In this document: positions 26,504-35,742 of the stretch, piece by piece
Layout of the letters: the number at the start of each line of letters is the position of its first letter
Position numbering within the stretch: position 1 is the first letter of the stretch
From: Halanaerobiales bacterium
Lineage (GTDB): Bacteria; Bacillota; Halanaerobiia; Halanaerobiales; Halanaerobiaceae
Length of the DNA stretch: 64,000 nt
Assembly (NCBI GenBank): GCA_016278485.1
Contig: JADQBT010000012.1
Location: 1 to 64,000 of the forward strand
Reading direction: 5' to 3'
Program-made: the position numbers and the translations under genes
Notes under the pieces: model-generated
The model's database searches: none
The model's input: the letters and a program-made list of their open reading frames with translations, nothing else
Told to the model about the DNA's origin: nothing

Positions 26504-27352
26504 ATGATCACAGTCAAAGATTTGAAAAAAAGTTATGCTGAAAAACCTGCTTTAAAGGGAATCGATTTTGCAATTAAAAAAGGAGAAATATTTGGCTTTT
26601 TGGGCCCAAATGGGGCTGGGAAAACAACTACCATTAAGATTGTAACAGGTAAATTAAAAGCAGATCATGGTCAGGCATTTATCAAAAATATGAATGTAAC
26701 TGAAGAACAGAAGAGGATTATCCCAATGGTTGGAGTTGTACCAGAACAGGCTAATCTTTATGAGAGATTAACTATTAAACAAAATTTAGAATTTTTTTGT
26801 CGATTATATCAAGTCTCATTTTTAAATATAGATAAGTATCTTGAACTTGTAGAACTTAAAGAAGAAGAGAACACTAAAGTGAAAAATCTATCTAAAGGGA
26901 TGCGACAAAAAGTACTGTTAATTCGTGCATTGCTCCATGATCCTGAAATATTATTTTTAGATGAACCAACTTCAGGACTTGACCCTGCTTCTGCTGCTGG
27001 TATCCACCGGATATTGATGAATTTAAATGCAGAAGGGAAAACAATCTTTTTGACATCACATAATATGGAAGAAGTAGATAAGTTATGTGACCGGGTAGCG
27101 TTTTTAGATGATGGAGAGATCGTAGCAGCAGGAAGCCCAGAAGAGTTAAAGCTTAAATATAGTGATAAAAAAATTGTGGTAGTTATCAAGACAGATAATG
27201 GTTCTGAAGAAAGAACCTTAGATATTACAGGTTCTGAAAGTGCTGATCAAATTGCAGAGTGGATCAAAGCTGATAAAATTATATCCATTCATTCGACTGA
27301 ATCATCTCTGGCAGATATTTTTGTGGAGATTACAGGGAGGCAGGTAAGATGA
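26504..27352 (+). CDS. ABC transporter ATP-binding protein
   Basis: The protein has 282 residues. ATG 26504 is chosen because GGGAGGAG lies 6 bases upstream; an upstream in-frame TTG at 26483 precedes that site. Walker A is GPNGAGKTTT (about 36-45), the signature is NLSKGMRQK (about 129-137) and Walker B is ILFLDEPTSGLD (about 150-161), with SHNMEE carrying the switch histidine. The C-terminal 70 residues form the extra domain of DrrA/CcmA-type exporters. Its end overlaps the permease start by 4 bases (ATGA). The exported substrate is unknown. Confidence 0.92.
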   Translation: MITVKDLKKSYAEKPALKGIDFAIKKGEIFGFLGPNGAGKTTTIKIVTGKLKADHGQAFIKNMNVTEEQKRIIPMVGVVPEQANLYERLTIKQNLEFFCRLYQVSFLNIDKYLELVELKEEENTKVKNLSKGMRQKVLLIRALLHDPEILFLDEPTSGLDPASAAGIHRILMNLNAEGKTIFLTSHNMEEVDKLCDRVAFLDDGEIVAAGSPEELKLKYSDKKIVVVIKTDNGSEERTLDITGSESADQIAEWIKADKIISIHSTESSLADIFVEITGRQVR

Positions 27353-28053
27353 ATATAAAGAGGATATTAGCGATATTCTATAAAGAACTACAAGACATAA
27401 AATCGAACTCAAATATTACAGTTATGTTTTTAATTCCTATCTTATTAACTTATCTTTGGGAAAACCTGATTCCAGGTATGCCTTCTGGGATGGGTTTGAG
27501 TTTGGGAATGATGTTTCTAATTGTAATGGTAGGGATGTATGTACCCGCTATGTTAATTGCAGAAGAGAAGGAAAAAAATACGATTGAAGTATTATTATTT
27601 TCTCCAGCAACTTCACTTGAAATTTTAATTGGGAAAGGATTACTTACTTTTACAGCAATTTTAATCATTTCTCTACTCTTGCTAGTATTGACAGGTATTT
27701 ATAGTCAGCTATTTATAATTTTTACAGGTGTCTTTTTAACAACAATTTTTTCTATAGCTACAGGTATGATTGTAGGTTTATTATCTCCCAATCAGATGGC
27801 AACTGGAGTCATTGGAACTCCTGTATATTTAATATTACTATTAGTTCCTAATCTATCTATAATGGATATTGAGATTATGCAGGGTTTAGGAAAGGTTTTA
27901 CCAACCTATTATTTTCTTAATATGATGAGATTTGCAATAGAAGGCAAGGGGTTTGCAGAAATGTATACAGAGTTAGCTGTAATTGGAGGGAGTGTAGTTA
28001 TAGCACTATTAGTTTTATTATATATTTTTCAAAGAAAAGGATTTAGAAACTGA
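27349..28053 (+). CDS. ABC-2 type permease
   Basis: The protein has 234 residues from ATG 27349, overlapping the ATPase gene by 4 bases. About six membrane segments are seen (near 21-40, 49-68, 98-118, 120-140, 155-172 and 210-228). The cytoplasmic loop AEEKEKNTIEVLLFSPATSLEILIGK, read in two parts near 72-97, is the coupling region typical of NatB/ABC-2 permeases. It forms an exporter with the preceding ATPase. Confidence 0.9.
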   Translation: MNIKRILAIFYKELQDIKSNSNITVMFLIPILLTYLWENLIPGMPSGMGLSLGMMFLIVMVGMYVPAMLIAEEKEKNTIEVLLFSPATSLEILIGKGLLTFTAILIISLLLLVLTGIYSQLFIIFTGVFLTTIFSIATGMIVGLLSPNQMATGVIGTPVYLILLLVPNLSIMDIEIMQGLGKVLPTYYFLNMMRFAIEGKGFAEMYTELAVIGGSVVIALLVLLYIFQRKGFRN

Positions 28054-28185
28054 CTATAATTTAATCTTCCAAATTTTTAAAAAAAGAAGGATTATAGTGA
28101 TTTATGTATAATATCAATAATATAGTGTATATCTATAAATAATAAGAAATAAACATGTCAAATATGACATAAGAAGGAGTTTATA

Positions 28186-29043
28186 ATGGAGGAAAAAATT
28201 GCAATTGTAACAGATAGTACTTCAGACTTAAGTAAAGAAGATTTAAAAAAATATGATATTGAATCAGTACCACTTAAAGTCATTTATAGTGATAGGCAAT
28301 ATCATGATAGAGTCGATATCACACCAGACGAAGTATATAATCATCTAGAAGAAGAGATTCCTACGACTTCTATGCCTTCTCCGCAGGAGATTGAAGATGT
28401 TTATCTTAAATTAAAAGAAGAAGGTTACACACATATAATTTCTATTCATATTTCTAGTGGTCTTTCAGCAACTTATAGTAACTGTCGGATGGTCGCTGAT
28501 CAGATTGAAGGTATTAAAGTTAAAGTAATAGATTCTAAAATGCTTTCTATGGGTTTAGGAAGACTGGTTTTATATGCAAAAGAAATTGTTGATAAAGCTG
28601 AAGATAGTTTTGAGGAAATAATAGCAAAAGTAGAAGCTAAAAAAGAAAAAATCGAACTATTTTTTGTTGTAGAAACTTTAAAATACCTTAAAAAAGGTGG
28701 TAGAATTGGCAAAGTTTCTGGAACAATTGCTGAGATCTTAAATATTAAACCGATAATTTCTATTGATGATGATGGGGAATATTTTACTTTTGATAAAGTT
28801 AGAGGTAGAAAACGTTCCTTAAAGAAGATGTATTCTATCATTAAAGATAGACTGCAAGAGGGGAAAAGTTATTGTCTTGATGTAGTTAATGCAGCCGCAC
28901 AGGAGGAAGCAGAAGGATTTATGACCATGTTTAAAAATTTACCTTCTATTAAAAAGACTCTCCTTGGTGAAATCAGTCCGGTAATGGTTGTACATACTGG
29001 CCCAGGCTTGATTGGTTTAATTTTAACTGAATTAGATGAGTAG
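28186..29043 (+). CDS. DegV family fatty-acid-binding protein (copy 1)
   Basis: The protein has 285 residues from ATG 28186 (AAGGAG RBS). The DegV hallmarks are the N-terminal IVTDSTSDLS (7-16), the TSMPSPQEIEDVY segment near 64-76, HISSGLSATYSNC near 90-102, and the central KYLKKGGRIGKVSG near 167-180. DegV/FakB proteins bind fatty acids and present them to the FakA kinase for phosphorylation. No fakA is in the window. A second member lies at 58093-58974. Confidence 0.92.
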   Translation: MEEKIAIVTDSTSDLSKEDLKKYDIESVPLKVIYSDRQYHDRVDITPDEVYNHLEEEIPTTSMPSPQEIEDVYLKLKEEGYTHIISIHISSGLSATYSNCRMVADQIEGIKVKVIDSKMLSMGLGRLVLYAKEIVDKAEDSFEEIIAKVEAKKEKIELFFVVETLKYLKKGGRIGKVSGTIAEILNIKPIISIDDDGEYFTFDKVRGRKRSLKKMYSIIKDRLQEGKSYCLDVVNAAAQEEAEGFMTMFKNLPSIKKTLLGEISPVMVVHTGPGLIGLILTELDE

Positions 29044-29094
29044 AAAGCAAAAGATAATTAAGTATAGAAAATAGTTTCATTTAGATTAGAGAAC

Positions 29095-29122
29095 TGAGGG
29101 CCTTTTAGAGAAGGCCTTTTTT
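29095..29122 (+). terminator. Terminator after degV
   Basis: AGGGCCTT and AAGGCCT flank a six-base loop and are followed by TTTTTT, about 60 bases after the DegV stop. Confidence 0.8.
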
Positions 29123-29144
29123 CACTTAGTTGCATGATATGAGG

Positions 29145-29173
29145 TTGACAAAAAAATGATAGACTGATATAAT
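29145..29173 (+). promoter_or_regulatory. Consensus sigma-A promoter of tetR
   Basis: A perfect TTGACA (29145-29150), 17-bp spacer and perfect TATAAT (29168-29173). Confidence 0.88.
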
Positions 29174-29174
29174 C

Positions 29175-29192
29175 TGAATGAACAGTCATTCA
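29175..29192. promoter_or_regulatory. TetR operator 1
   Basis: TGAATGA-ACAG-TCATTCA directly follows the -10 element, so a bound repressor would block transcription of tetR itself. The same arms recur after tetR at 29808-29825. Confidence 0.75.
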
Positions 29193-29215
29193 ATAATGAT
29201 AAGAAGGTGTTTTAT

Positions 29216-29791
29216 ATGAATAAAGTAGAAGATAAAAAAGAACTTATCAGAGAGGCAGCCGTACAGATAATGTCAAAACAGGGTTTTTATAATACTAAAG
29301 CCTCCCAAATAGCAGATGAAGCAGGTATTGCAGTTGGAACTATCTATAATTACTTTAATAATAAAGAATCTATTTTAGACTATATCTTTGAAGTTGAATT
29401 AAAGAAAAGATTAGGGTATTTAAAAATGATGCAAGAAGAAAATAATAGTTTTTGGGGTAAATTGGAGTTGTTTCTGGATAATCATTTTCGGGAAATAAGA
29501 GAGAATCCATCTGTTGGAGAGATTTTGGTAAGAGAAAAAGAATTTCCGAAAAAAAATGGTTCAGTCTCTATAAATGAATACCTAACGAGAATTCCTCAAG
29601 GTTTAGAAGAATTATTGGTTAAGGCAAAAGAAGACGGTGAAGTAAAAGCTAGTGTGAATACTACTGTGATAGCTTCAGTTATTTTTGGCGGTATCCAGGG
29701 TTTAGTTGAAAAGGCTATTAATTCTGATCTTGATATGTTGGTTAATGGTTCTGAACAAATGATTGACCTTTTAAAAGAAGGTTTAACATAA
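29216..29791 (+). CDS. TetR family repressor
   Basis: The protein has 191 residues from ATG 29216, with AAGAAGGTG upstream. The N-terminal helix-turn-helix (about 5-55) contains IREAAVQIMSKQGFYNTKASQIADEAGIAVGTIYNYFNNKE in sequence, the classic TetR pattern. The C-terminal helical domain binds an unknown ligand, as in FadR-like TetR proteins. Identical palindromes before and after the gene suggest that it represses both itself and the RND-export operon downstream. Release would follow binding of a lipid or drug, which is inference. Confidence 0.92.
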   Translation: MNKVEDKKELIREAAVQIMSKQGFYNTKASQIADEAGIAVGTIYNYFNNKESILDYIFEVELKKRLGYLKMMQEENNSFWGKLELFLDNHFREIRENPSVGEILVREKEFPKKNGSVSINEYLTRIPQGLEELLVKAKEDGEVKASVNTTVIASVIFGGIQGLVEKAINSDLDMLVNGSEQMIDLLKEGLT

Positions 29792-29807
29792 AAAATTTAA
29801 AGACTAA

Positions 29808-29825
29808 TGAATGAGTGTTCATTCA
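29808..29825. promoter_or_regulatory. TetR operator 2
   Basis: TGAATGA-GTGT-TCATTCA has the same 7-bp arms as operator 1. It lies between tetR and the RND exporter gene, 25 bases before the exporter start. Confidence 0.75.
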
Positions 29826-29849
29826 GAATAGGAAAAAATGGAGGTTATT

Positions 29850-32177
29850 ATGAACAAATTTATTGAAATGATTTTAAAGCATTCAGCATTAATGGTCATT
29901 ATTTTATTATTAATAACAGGTTTTTTTACATATCAAATCGTTGATAAGGCCTATCTAGAAACAAATTTAGATGAGTATATGCCGCAAGATCATCCGGCTT
30001 TCGTACTTAGTGATAAGTATGAAAAACTATTTAATATTAGTGATGCAATAGTTGTGGCAGTAGAAAATAATGAAGGTATTTATAATTATAACACCTTAAA
30101 TAAAATTAAAATAATTACTAATGAATTGGCAAAATTAGAACAAATAAAGACAGATGAGGTAAGAAGTATAGCAAATGCTGATAATATAGTTGGCTCAGAC
30201 TTTGGCTTAGAAATTAAAAAGTTTTTTACAAAAATACCTGAAAGCGGTACGGAGTTAACTACTTTAAAGAAAGATATAGAAAAAAATGAAATGGTTTATG
30301 GCAGAGTAGTTGCAAAGAATCATCAGGTAGCCTTGATTTCTGCTGAGTTAGTAGAGGGGAAGATAGATCGATTAGAATTATATCATCATGTACAAGAATT
30401 GTTAAAAGACATAGATGGACCAGAGAAAATATATATAGCTGGCCAGCCAGTTGTTGAAGGCACTTTAGCCAGTTTAATGCCAGCTGATATGCAGAAGATG
30501 GTTCCACTGATTATAATTTTGATAGTTATTTTACTTTTGCTTATTTTTAGGAGTATTAAAAGCACTTTTTTGACATTGGCAGTAGTCTTATTCAGTACAA
30601 TCTGGGCTTTTGGTCTAATGTCATTTTTGGGTATTCCTATTTATGCAGTCTCAACAATGATACCGGTGATGCTGATTGCTTTAGGTGTAGCAGATGGTAT
30701 TCATCTTCTCAGTCACTTACATGAGAAAATAAAGAATGATTTAGCAATCAGTAAAATTGCTGCAATCAAAGATATGCTAAGAGAATTATGGAAACCGGTT
30801 GTTATGACATCTGTAACAACCGCTGTTGGCTTTATTTCCTTACTAACTTCAGAAGTATATCCCATTAAGTATTTTGGATTATTTACTGCCTTTGGTGTTC
30901 TGTCAGCTATGATTTTTTCTTTAATATTCATACCAGCTGGGATGAACCTGCTGGGTTTGCCAGGTATTAAAAGGAAAAGCAATACTAAAAAACAAGATTC
31001 TAAATTATTTTTTAGTTTTACGGACTGGGTATTAAAGTATAAAAAGTTAATAATTGTTGGATCAATTTTGCTAGTAATTGTTGGTATGATAGGAATGCAG
31101 CGTGTCTGGATTAGTTCCAGTCTTTTAAGTAAATTTGAAAAAGATGAAGAAATCATTAAAGCAAATAATTTTATTAATGAGCACTTTGGTGGTACTACCA
31201 ATTTGAATATAGTTATTAGTTCAGATGAGAAAGATGCACTCAAAAATCCTATCTATCTACAGGATATATGGGAGCTACAGACTGAACTTGAAAAATTAGA
31301 TAAAGTTGGAGATAGTTTTGCTCTAACAGATTATTTAATGAGAATTGATAAGGTAATGAATGAAGATGAGGGGGATATTAAGAAAATTCCAGATTCACAA
31401 GAATTAGTTGCTCAATATCTACTACTTTATTCGATGTCTGGTGATCCCGAAAATTTAGATAAAGTAATTGATTATGATTATAGTAAGGTAAACTTAAGAT
31501 TAAACTTGAAAAGTGATAATGCCAGTTTGATTAAAGATGTAATAAATAGAGTTGAAAATTTTAAAGATAAAAGTAGTTTAAATGAGTTAAAGATTGATTA
31601 CGCTGGTTCAGCATATACCAATATGATATTTGCTGATCTTATTTTGGAGGGTCAAATTAAAAGTCTGTTACTTTCATTGCTGATTGTAACTATCTTGTTA
31701 ACTCTCTTATTCAAAAGTTTATCAGCCGGGCTTTTAGGGGGGATTCCAATAGCTATCACGGCAATTGTAAACTTTGGTGTAATGGGTTTTCTCGATGTTT
31801 CTTTAAATACTACAACTGCCCTTATCTCAAGTATTGCTGTAGGTATGGGGATTGATTATTCAATTCATCTGTTATCAAAATATCGCAGTCTAGGTCAGAC
31901 AGGAGTAACACCTTTAACTGCAGCCAGAAAGACTATGCAGCATTCAGGTAGGGCAATTGCATTTAATGCTATTGTAGTAATTGCTGGTTTTATGGTACTT
32001 ATCTTCTCAAGTTTTCCACCAAATCGGGAACTGGGTTATTTGGTCTCACTCTCAATGTTTAGTAGCTTTGTTCTGACCCTAACTCTGGTAGTGGCATTGA
32101 TAGATAAATATAAGCCGAAGTTTATATTTATGAAAAAAAATTATAAATTAAAAAACAAAAAATCAAACTTAGATTAA
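29850..32177 (+). CDS. RND/MMPL-family exporter
   Basis: The protein has 775 residues from ATG 29850 (GGAGG at 29840-29844; the in-frame ATG 29838 overlaps the RBS). It has the two-fold RND layout: one N-terminal helix (about 9-28), a large extracytoplasmic loop, five helices (about 210-360), a second single helix near 400, a second loop and five more helices (about 610-755). Acidic residues within the membrane helices (GVADGIHLLSHL and GMGIDYSIHLLSK) are typical proton-relay positions. The gene is followed by a LolA-like protein and a beta-barrel, the arrangement of MMPL lipid exporters in diderm bacteria. Confidence 0.9.
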   Translation: MNKFIEMILKHSALMVIILLLITGFFTYQIVDKAYLETNLDEYMPQDHPAFVLSDKYEKLFNISDAIVVAVENNEGIYNYNTLNKIKIITNELAKLEQIKTDEVRSIANADNIVGSDFGLEIKKFFTKIPESGTELTTLKKDIEKNEMVYGRVVAKNHQVALISAELVEGKIDRLELYHHVQELLKDIDGPEKIYIAGQPVVEGTLASLMPADMQKMVPLIIILIVILLLLIFRSIKSTFLTLAVVLFSTIWAFGLMSFLGIPIYAVSTMIPVMLIALGVADGIHLLSHLHEKIKNDLAISKIAAIKDMLRELWKPVVMTSVTTAVGFISLLTSEVYPIKYFGLFTAFGVLSAMIFSLIFIPAGMNLLGLPGIKRKSNTKKQDSKLFFSFTDWVLKYKKLIIVGSILLVIVGMIGMQRVWISSSLLSKFEKDEEIIKANNFINEHFGGTTNLNIVISSDEKDALKNPIYLQDIWELQTELEKLDKVGDSFALTDYLMRIDKVMNEDEGDIKKIPDSQELVAQYLLLYSMSGDPENLDKVIDYDYSKVNLRLNLKSDNASLIKDVINRVENFKDKSSLNELKIDYAGSAYTNMIFADLILEGQIKSLLLSLLIVTILLTLLFKSLSAGLLGGIPIAITAIVNFGVMGFLDVSLNTTTALISSIAVGMGIDYSIHLLSKYRSLGQTGVTPLTAARKTMQHSGRAIAFNAIVVIAGFMVLIFSSFPPNRELGYLVSLSMFSSFVLTLTLVVALIDKYKPKFIFMKKNYKLKNKKSNLD

Positions 32178-32193
32178 AATGGGAGGAAGTATA

Positions 32194-33003
32194 ATGAGAA
32201 AAAAAAGTGTTTTATTAATAGTAGTGGTTTTTACGTTTTTAATGGCTAGTGGGTTTAATGGAATCGTCACATCGATAGTAAATGCAGAAGAAGCAAAGAT
32301 TAGTGGAAAAGAAATCATGGAAAGGGTTTATAATAGGGATGAAGGTGATGGTAGAGCGTCAACATTAAAGATGGTTTTGATAAATAAACATGGCAGTCAA
32401 CGTGTTAGGAAGATTAGACAGTTTAATAAAAGTTTCGATAATGTAGAAAAGAAAATAATGTTTTTTCTAAGTCCACAGGACGTGAGAGGTACTTCTTTTA
32501 TGAACTGGAGTTATCAAGATGGCCGTAATGATAGCCAATGGATTTATCTACCTGCTTTAAGAAAGGTAAAGAGGATTTCTGCAGAGAATAAAAGTGATTA
32601 CTTTATGGGCTCTGATTTTACTTATGACGATATGGGTGATAGAAAGTTAGAAGAAGATAAGCACCAACTATTGAGAAAAGAAGAGATCGATGGTGAAATC
32701 TTTTATGTAGTTGAGAGTATTCCTGTAAAAGAAGATTATATCTATTCTAAAACTATTAGCTGGGTCTTAAAAGATAAATGGATTGGTTTGAAAAAAGAGT
32801 TTTATGACCAGCAGGGCAATTTATTAAAAGAATTAAAGGTAAATGAATATCAAGAAGTTGATGGTATCTTAACAATTATTAAAAGTGAGATGGAGAATCT
32901 ACAAAATAGTCACAGGACACAGATAATATTAAGCGATATTAAATATAACCCCGGTTTAGATGCGAATAAATTTACTGAAAGAAATATGAAATTAGGCTTA
33001 TAA
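32194..33003 (+). CDS. LolA-like outer-membrane lipoprotein-sorting family protein
   Basis: The protein has 269 residues from ATG 32194 (GGGAGGAA RBS). It has a signal peptide of about 33 residues (hydrophobic IVVVFTFLMASGF, cut after VNA). The mature part contains KEIMERVYNRDEGDGR, SPQDVRGTSFMNW and WIYLPALRKVKRIS, with GSDFTYDDMGDR, matching the periplasmic lipid carrier family often paired with RND/MMPL exporters (PF17131-like). It probably carries a hydrophobic cargo between the inner-membrane pump and the outer membrane. The start lies 17 bases after the pump stop. Confidence 0.85.
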   Translation: MRKKSVLLIVVVFTFLMASGFNGIVTSIVNAEEAKISGKEIMERVYNRDEGDGRASTLKMVLINKHGSQRVRKIRQFNKSFDNVEKKIMFFLSPQDVRGTSFMNWSYQDGRNDSQWIYLPALRKVKRISAENKSDYFMGSDFTYDDMGDRKLEEDKHQLLRKEEIDGEIFYVVESIPVKEDYIYSKTISWVLKDKWIGLKKEFYDQQGNLLKELKVNEYQEVDGILTIIKSEMENLQNSHRTQIILSDIKYNPGLDANKFTERNMKLGL

Positions 33004-33019
33004 TATTGGAGGGTTAATT

Positions 33020-34240
33020 ATGATGACTATTAGTAAAAAAAATATAAAAAGAAATGGTTCTATAATTATATTATTGACTTTATTGTTATCATTACTATTT
33101 AATTTATTGTTTACTGTCGATATAAATGCAGCATACATTTCAAATAACTTGAAAAATCGTTTTGTATATGATCTTGAAAATAGTGATAGCTATCGTGTTT
33201 TAACACTACTAGATACGACGTTTGAACAGAAGTTTAGTAATAGTATTCTATATATCAATCCACACTTTTCCTATAACTATCATGAGCAAGAAGCTGATTC
33301 AAAGCTAAATGAAATTTATCTGAACCTTTATTACAATAACTTTGATCTTAGAATAGGAAAACAGAAAGTGAGTTGGGGTAAGGCTGATGGACTGGTAGTA
33401 ACTAATTTAGTTAACCCGAGGGATTATACTAATTATCCTGTCTTTGCCTATGAAGATCAGTTTCAGGCAATTAATGCTGTAAAAGCAAACTACTACTTGG
33501 GTTCTGATACCTTAGAACTTATCTGGCGACCTGAATTTAAGCCAGCCATCTATGATAAGAATATGTTGGCAGCTAATCTGAATGGATTTAATATTGATAA
33601 TTCACAAAAAGGTATTGAAACAGAACTAGAAAATAGTGAGTTGTTATTGCGATATTCATCGCTTGGTTATGAATATGATTATGAATTAATGCTAGCTTAT
33701 ATCTGGGATGAACAGCCAACTTTGCATAAGAATTTAGTGAAGAAGATTGTGAGTCCTGTCCACCATCGCTTAGCAGTAGTTGGGGGTAGTTTTAGCACTA
33801 TGCGGGATGCTTTTGTTTTAAGAGGAGAGGCAACCTATACTGACGGAAAATATTATAATACTAACGATTTTAACAGATATCAGGCTGGTGTTGTAGAGAG
33901 AGATCAGGTTAAATTACTGGCTGGTATAGATTATAGTTATCAGGATTATCAGTTGAGTTATCAGGTTTTACAGGAGACTATTTTAAAGCATGAGGATAGT
34001 ATAGAACAGGAACAGTTCACATATCAGATGACATTTTTGCTAAAAAGGATGTTTTTACGTGACCGACTTGCTACTGAATTGAGTTTATATTATGATGCAT
34101 CTCAGGAACAGTTAATGGCAAAACCTAAAATCGCTTATGATTACTCAGATAAAATTAATTTTACTATAGGTGCAAATTATCTGCTGAAGGGTGAACAGAG
34201 GGATGATGTTATATATTTTGAGACAGAGTACTTATTTTAA
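33020..34240 (+). CDS. Predicted outer-membrane beta-barrel protein
   Basis: The protein has 406 residues from ATG 33020 (or 33023, tandem ATGs) with a GGAGGG RBS. A signal peptide of about 37 residues ends near INAAY. The mature part alternates polar and hydrophobic/aromatic residues in about 10-residue strands and contains LRIGKQKVSWGKADGLVVTN and NPRDYTNY, hallmarks of DUF1302-type barrels that accompany LolA-like and RND proteins. The last residues YFETEYLF end in an aromatic residue as in many outer-membrane barrels. It would be the outer-membrane part of the export route and supports a diderm envelope. Confidence 0.8.
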   Translation: MMTISKKNIKRNGSIIILLTLLLSLLFNLLFTVDINAAYISNNLKNRFVYDLENSDSYRVLTLLDTTFEQKFSNSILYINPHFSYNYHEQEADSKLNEIYLNLYYNNFDLRIGKQKVSWGKADGLVVTNLVNPRDYTNYPVFAYEDQFQAINAVKANYYLGSDTLELIWRPEFKPAIYDKNMLAANLNGFNIDNSQKGIETELENSELLLRYSSLGYEYDYELMLAYIWDEQPTLHKNLVKKIVSPVHHRLAVVGGSFSTMRDAFVLRGEATYTDGKYYNTNDFNRYQAGVVERDQVKLLAGIDYSYQDYQLSYQVLQETILKHEDSIEQEQFTYQMTFLLKRMFLRDRLATELSLYYDASQEQLMAKPKIAYDYSDKINFTIGANYLLKGEQRDDVIYFETEYLF

Positions 34241-34349
34241 AGCATCTTTGTAGAGGAGAAGAGACTTGTGTTCAATTAAAAGTAATATGAATTATTGTGA
34301 AAGCATATGTAAAAACTATAATTAGAAAAAGAATTAGGAGTGATATAAA

Positions 34350-35672
34350 ATGTTTTCTAATAAATCATATTATCAAAAATATTTACTAAAGATTTTATTG
34401 TTGACCAGTATTCTACTATTTATGGCCATTTTAATAGGATGTGAGAAAGATGATATAAGTATAGTAGGAGTATGGCAGGGGGCAATAGTGATAGATGAAC
34501 AAGAATTAGATATCTCTGTTAATTTTAAAGAGTCAGAAGATGGACTAAGGGCAACTATTGATATTCCCCAGCAAAATATTAAAAACTATGCCCTGGAAAA
34601 CTTAGAATACGATCATCCAAATATATCTTTTGAACTGCCCTCCACTACAACAGGTAAATTTATTGGTGAAAAAGATGGAAGCAAGATTACTGGTGAATAT
34701 ACGCAAGGCCAATTTAAAGGAGAGTTTTATTTGAACGAAGTTGATGATGCAAATAATATAGTAGAAGATCAGGATAAAAGTGATGAAGGTAATTCTGAAG
34801 AAGTAAGTTTAGATGTTGAAGCTGGTAGAATTTACGGCACTTTAACTTTGGCAGATAACAATGATGAAAAAACACCAGTAGTATTAATAATAGCTGGGTC
34901 TGGTCCAACTGATAGAAACGGAAATTCTACAATTGCAGGAGAAAACAATAGTTTGAAGATGATTGCTGATTTTCTTGCCGATAATGGAGTAGCCTCTTTG
35001 CGCTATGATAAAAGAGGTATTGCAGAGAGTGCAGCTATAAAGATAGATGAAAAAGATTTGAGATTTGAAGATTATATAAATGATGCTGCAGGTTGGCTAG
35101 AAATATTGAAACAGGACCAGCGCTTTTCTAATATATATGTTTTAGGACATAGCCAGGGTTCTCTGGTTGGAATGTTAGCTGCCCAAAAAGTAGCTACTGA
35201 TGGCTTTATATCAGTAGCAGGTTCTGGCCAGTCTATCGCTAATACTTTACGGGAACAGTTGGCTAACCTGCCCCAAGAGTTAAAAGAAAAAGCAGAAAAT
35301 ATTTTACTTTCATTAGAGAAAGGTGAGATAGTTTCTGAAGTAGATCAAAACTTACAGGGTATCTTTAGGCCTTCAGTACAACCATTTTTGATTTCATATA
35401 TGAAATATGATCCAGCGCTTGAAATTAGTAAATTAGATGTTCCTGTACTCATTATTCAGGGAACAACAGATCTTCAAGTTAGTAAAAAAGATGCAGAAAA
35501 ATTAAAAAATGCTTATCCTGAAGCTAGATTAGAAATAATAGAAGGAATGAACCATATTTTAAAAGAAGCACCAGCAGATCCACAAGAAAATGCTGCCACT
35601 TATAGTAATCCAGATTTACCCTTGGCTGATGAATTTAAAGAAGTATTAATTTCCTGGCTTGAGTTAAGATAA
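34350..35672 (+). CDS. Lipoprotein alpha/beta hydrolase
   Basis: The protein has 440 residues from ATG 34350 (TTAGGAGTG RBS). A lipobox LIGC (cysteine near 31) follows a hydrophobic stretch, so it is a lipid-anchored exported protein. Residues about 38-130 form a beta-rich domain; the alpha/beta-hydrolase domain follows. It has an oxyanion region with IAGSGPTDRNG, the nucleophile elbow GHSQG (serine near 271), an aspartate in IIQGTTDLQVS and a histidine in GMNHILKEA. This matches secreted esterases of the DUF3887/acyl-hydrolase type. The substrate is unknown. Confidence 0.88.
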   Translation: MFSNKSYYQKYLLKILLLTSILLFMAILIGCEKDDISIVGVWQGAIVIDEQELDISVNFKESEDGLRATIDIPQQNIKNYALENLEYDHPNISFELPSTTTGKFIGEKDGSKITGEYTQGQFKGEFYLNEVDDANNIVEDQDKSDEGNSEEVSLDVEAGRIYGTLTLADNNDEKTPVVLIIAGSGPTDRNGNSTIAGENNSLKMIADFLADNGVASLRYDKRGIAESAAIKIDEKDLRFEDYINDAAGWLEILKQDQRFSNIYVLGHSQGSLVGMLAAQKVATDGFISVAGSGQSIANTLREQLANLPQELKEKAENILLSLEKGEIVSEVDQNLQGIFRPSVQPFLISYMKYDPALEISKLDVPVLIIQGTTDLQVSKKDAEKLKNAYPEARLEIIEGMNHILKEAPADPQENAATYSNPDLPLADEFKEVLISWLELR

Positions 35673-35742
35673 TTCAACTTGTAGATTTTATGATTTCATG
35701 ATAATATTTAATAAATAATGAAAAATAATGAAATGAGGCGAT

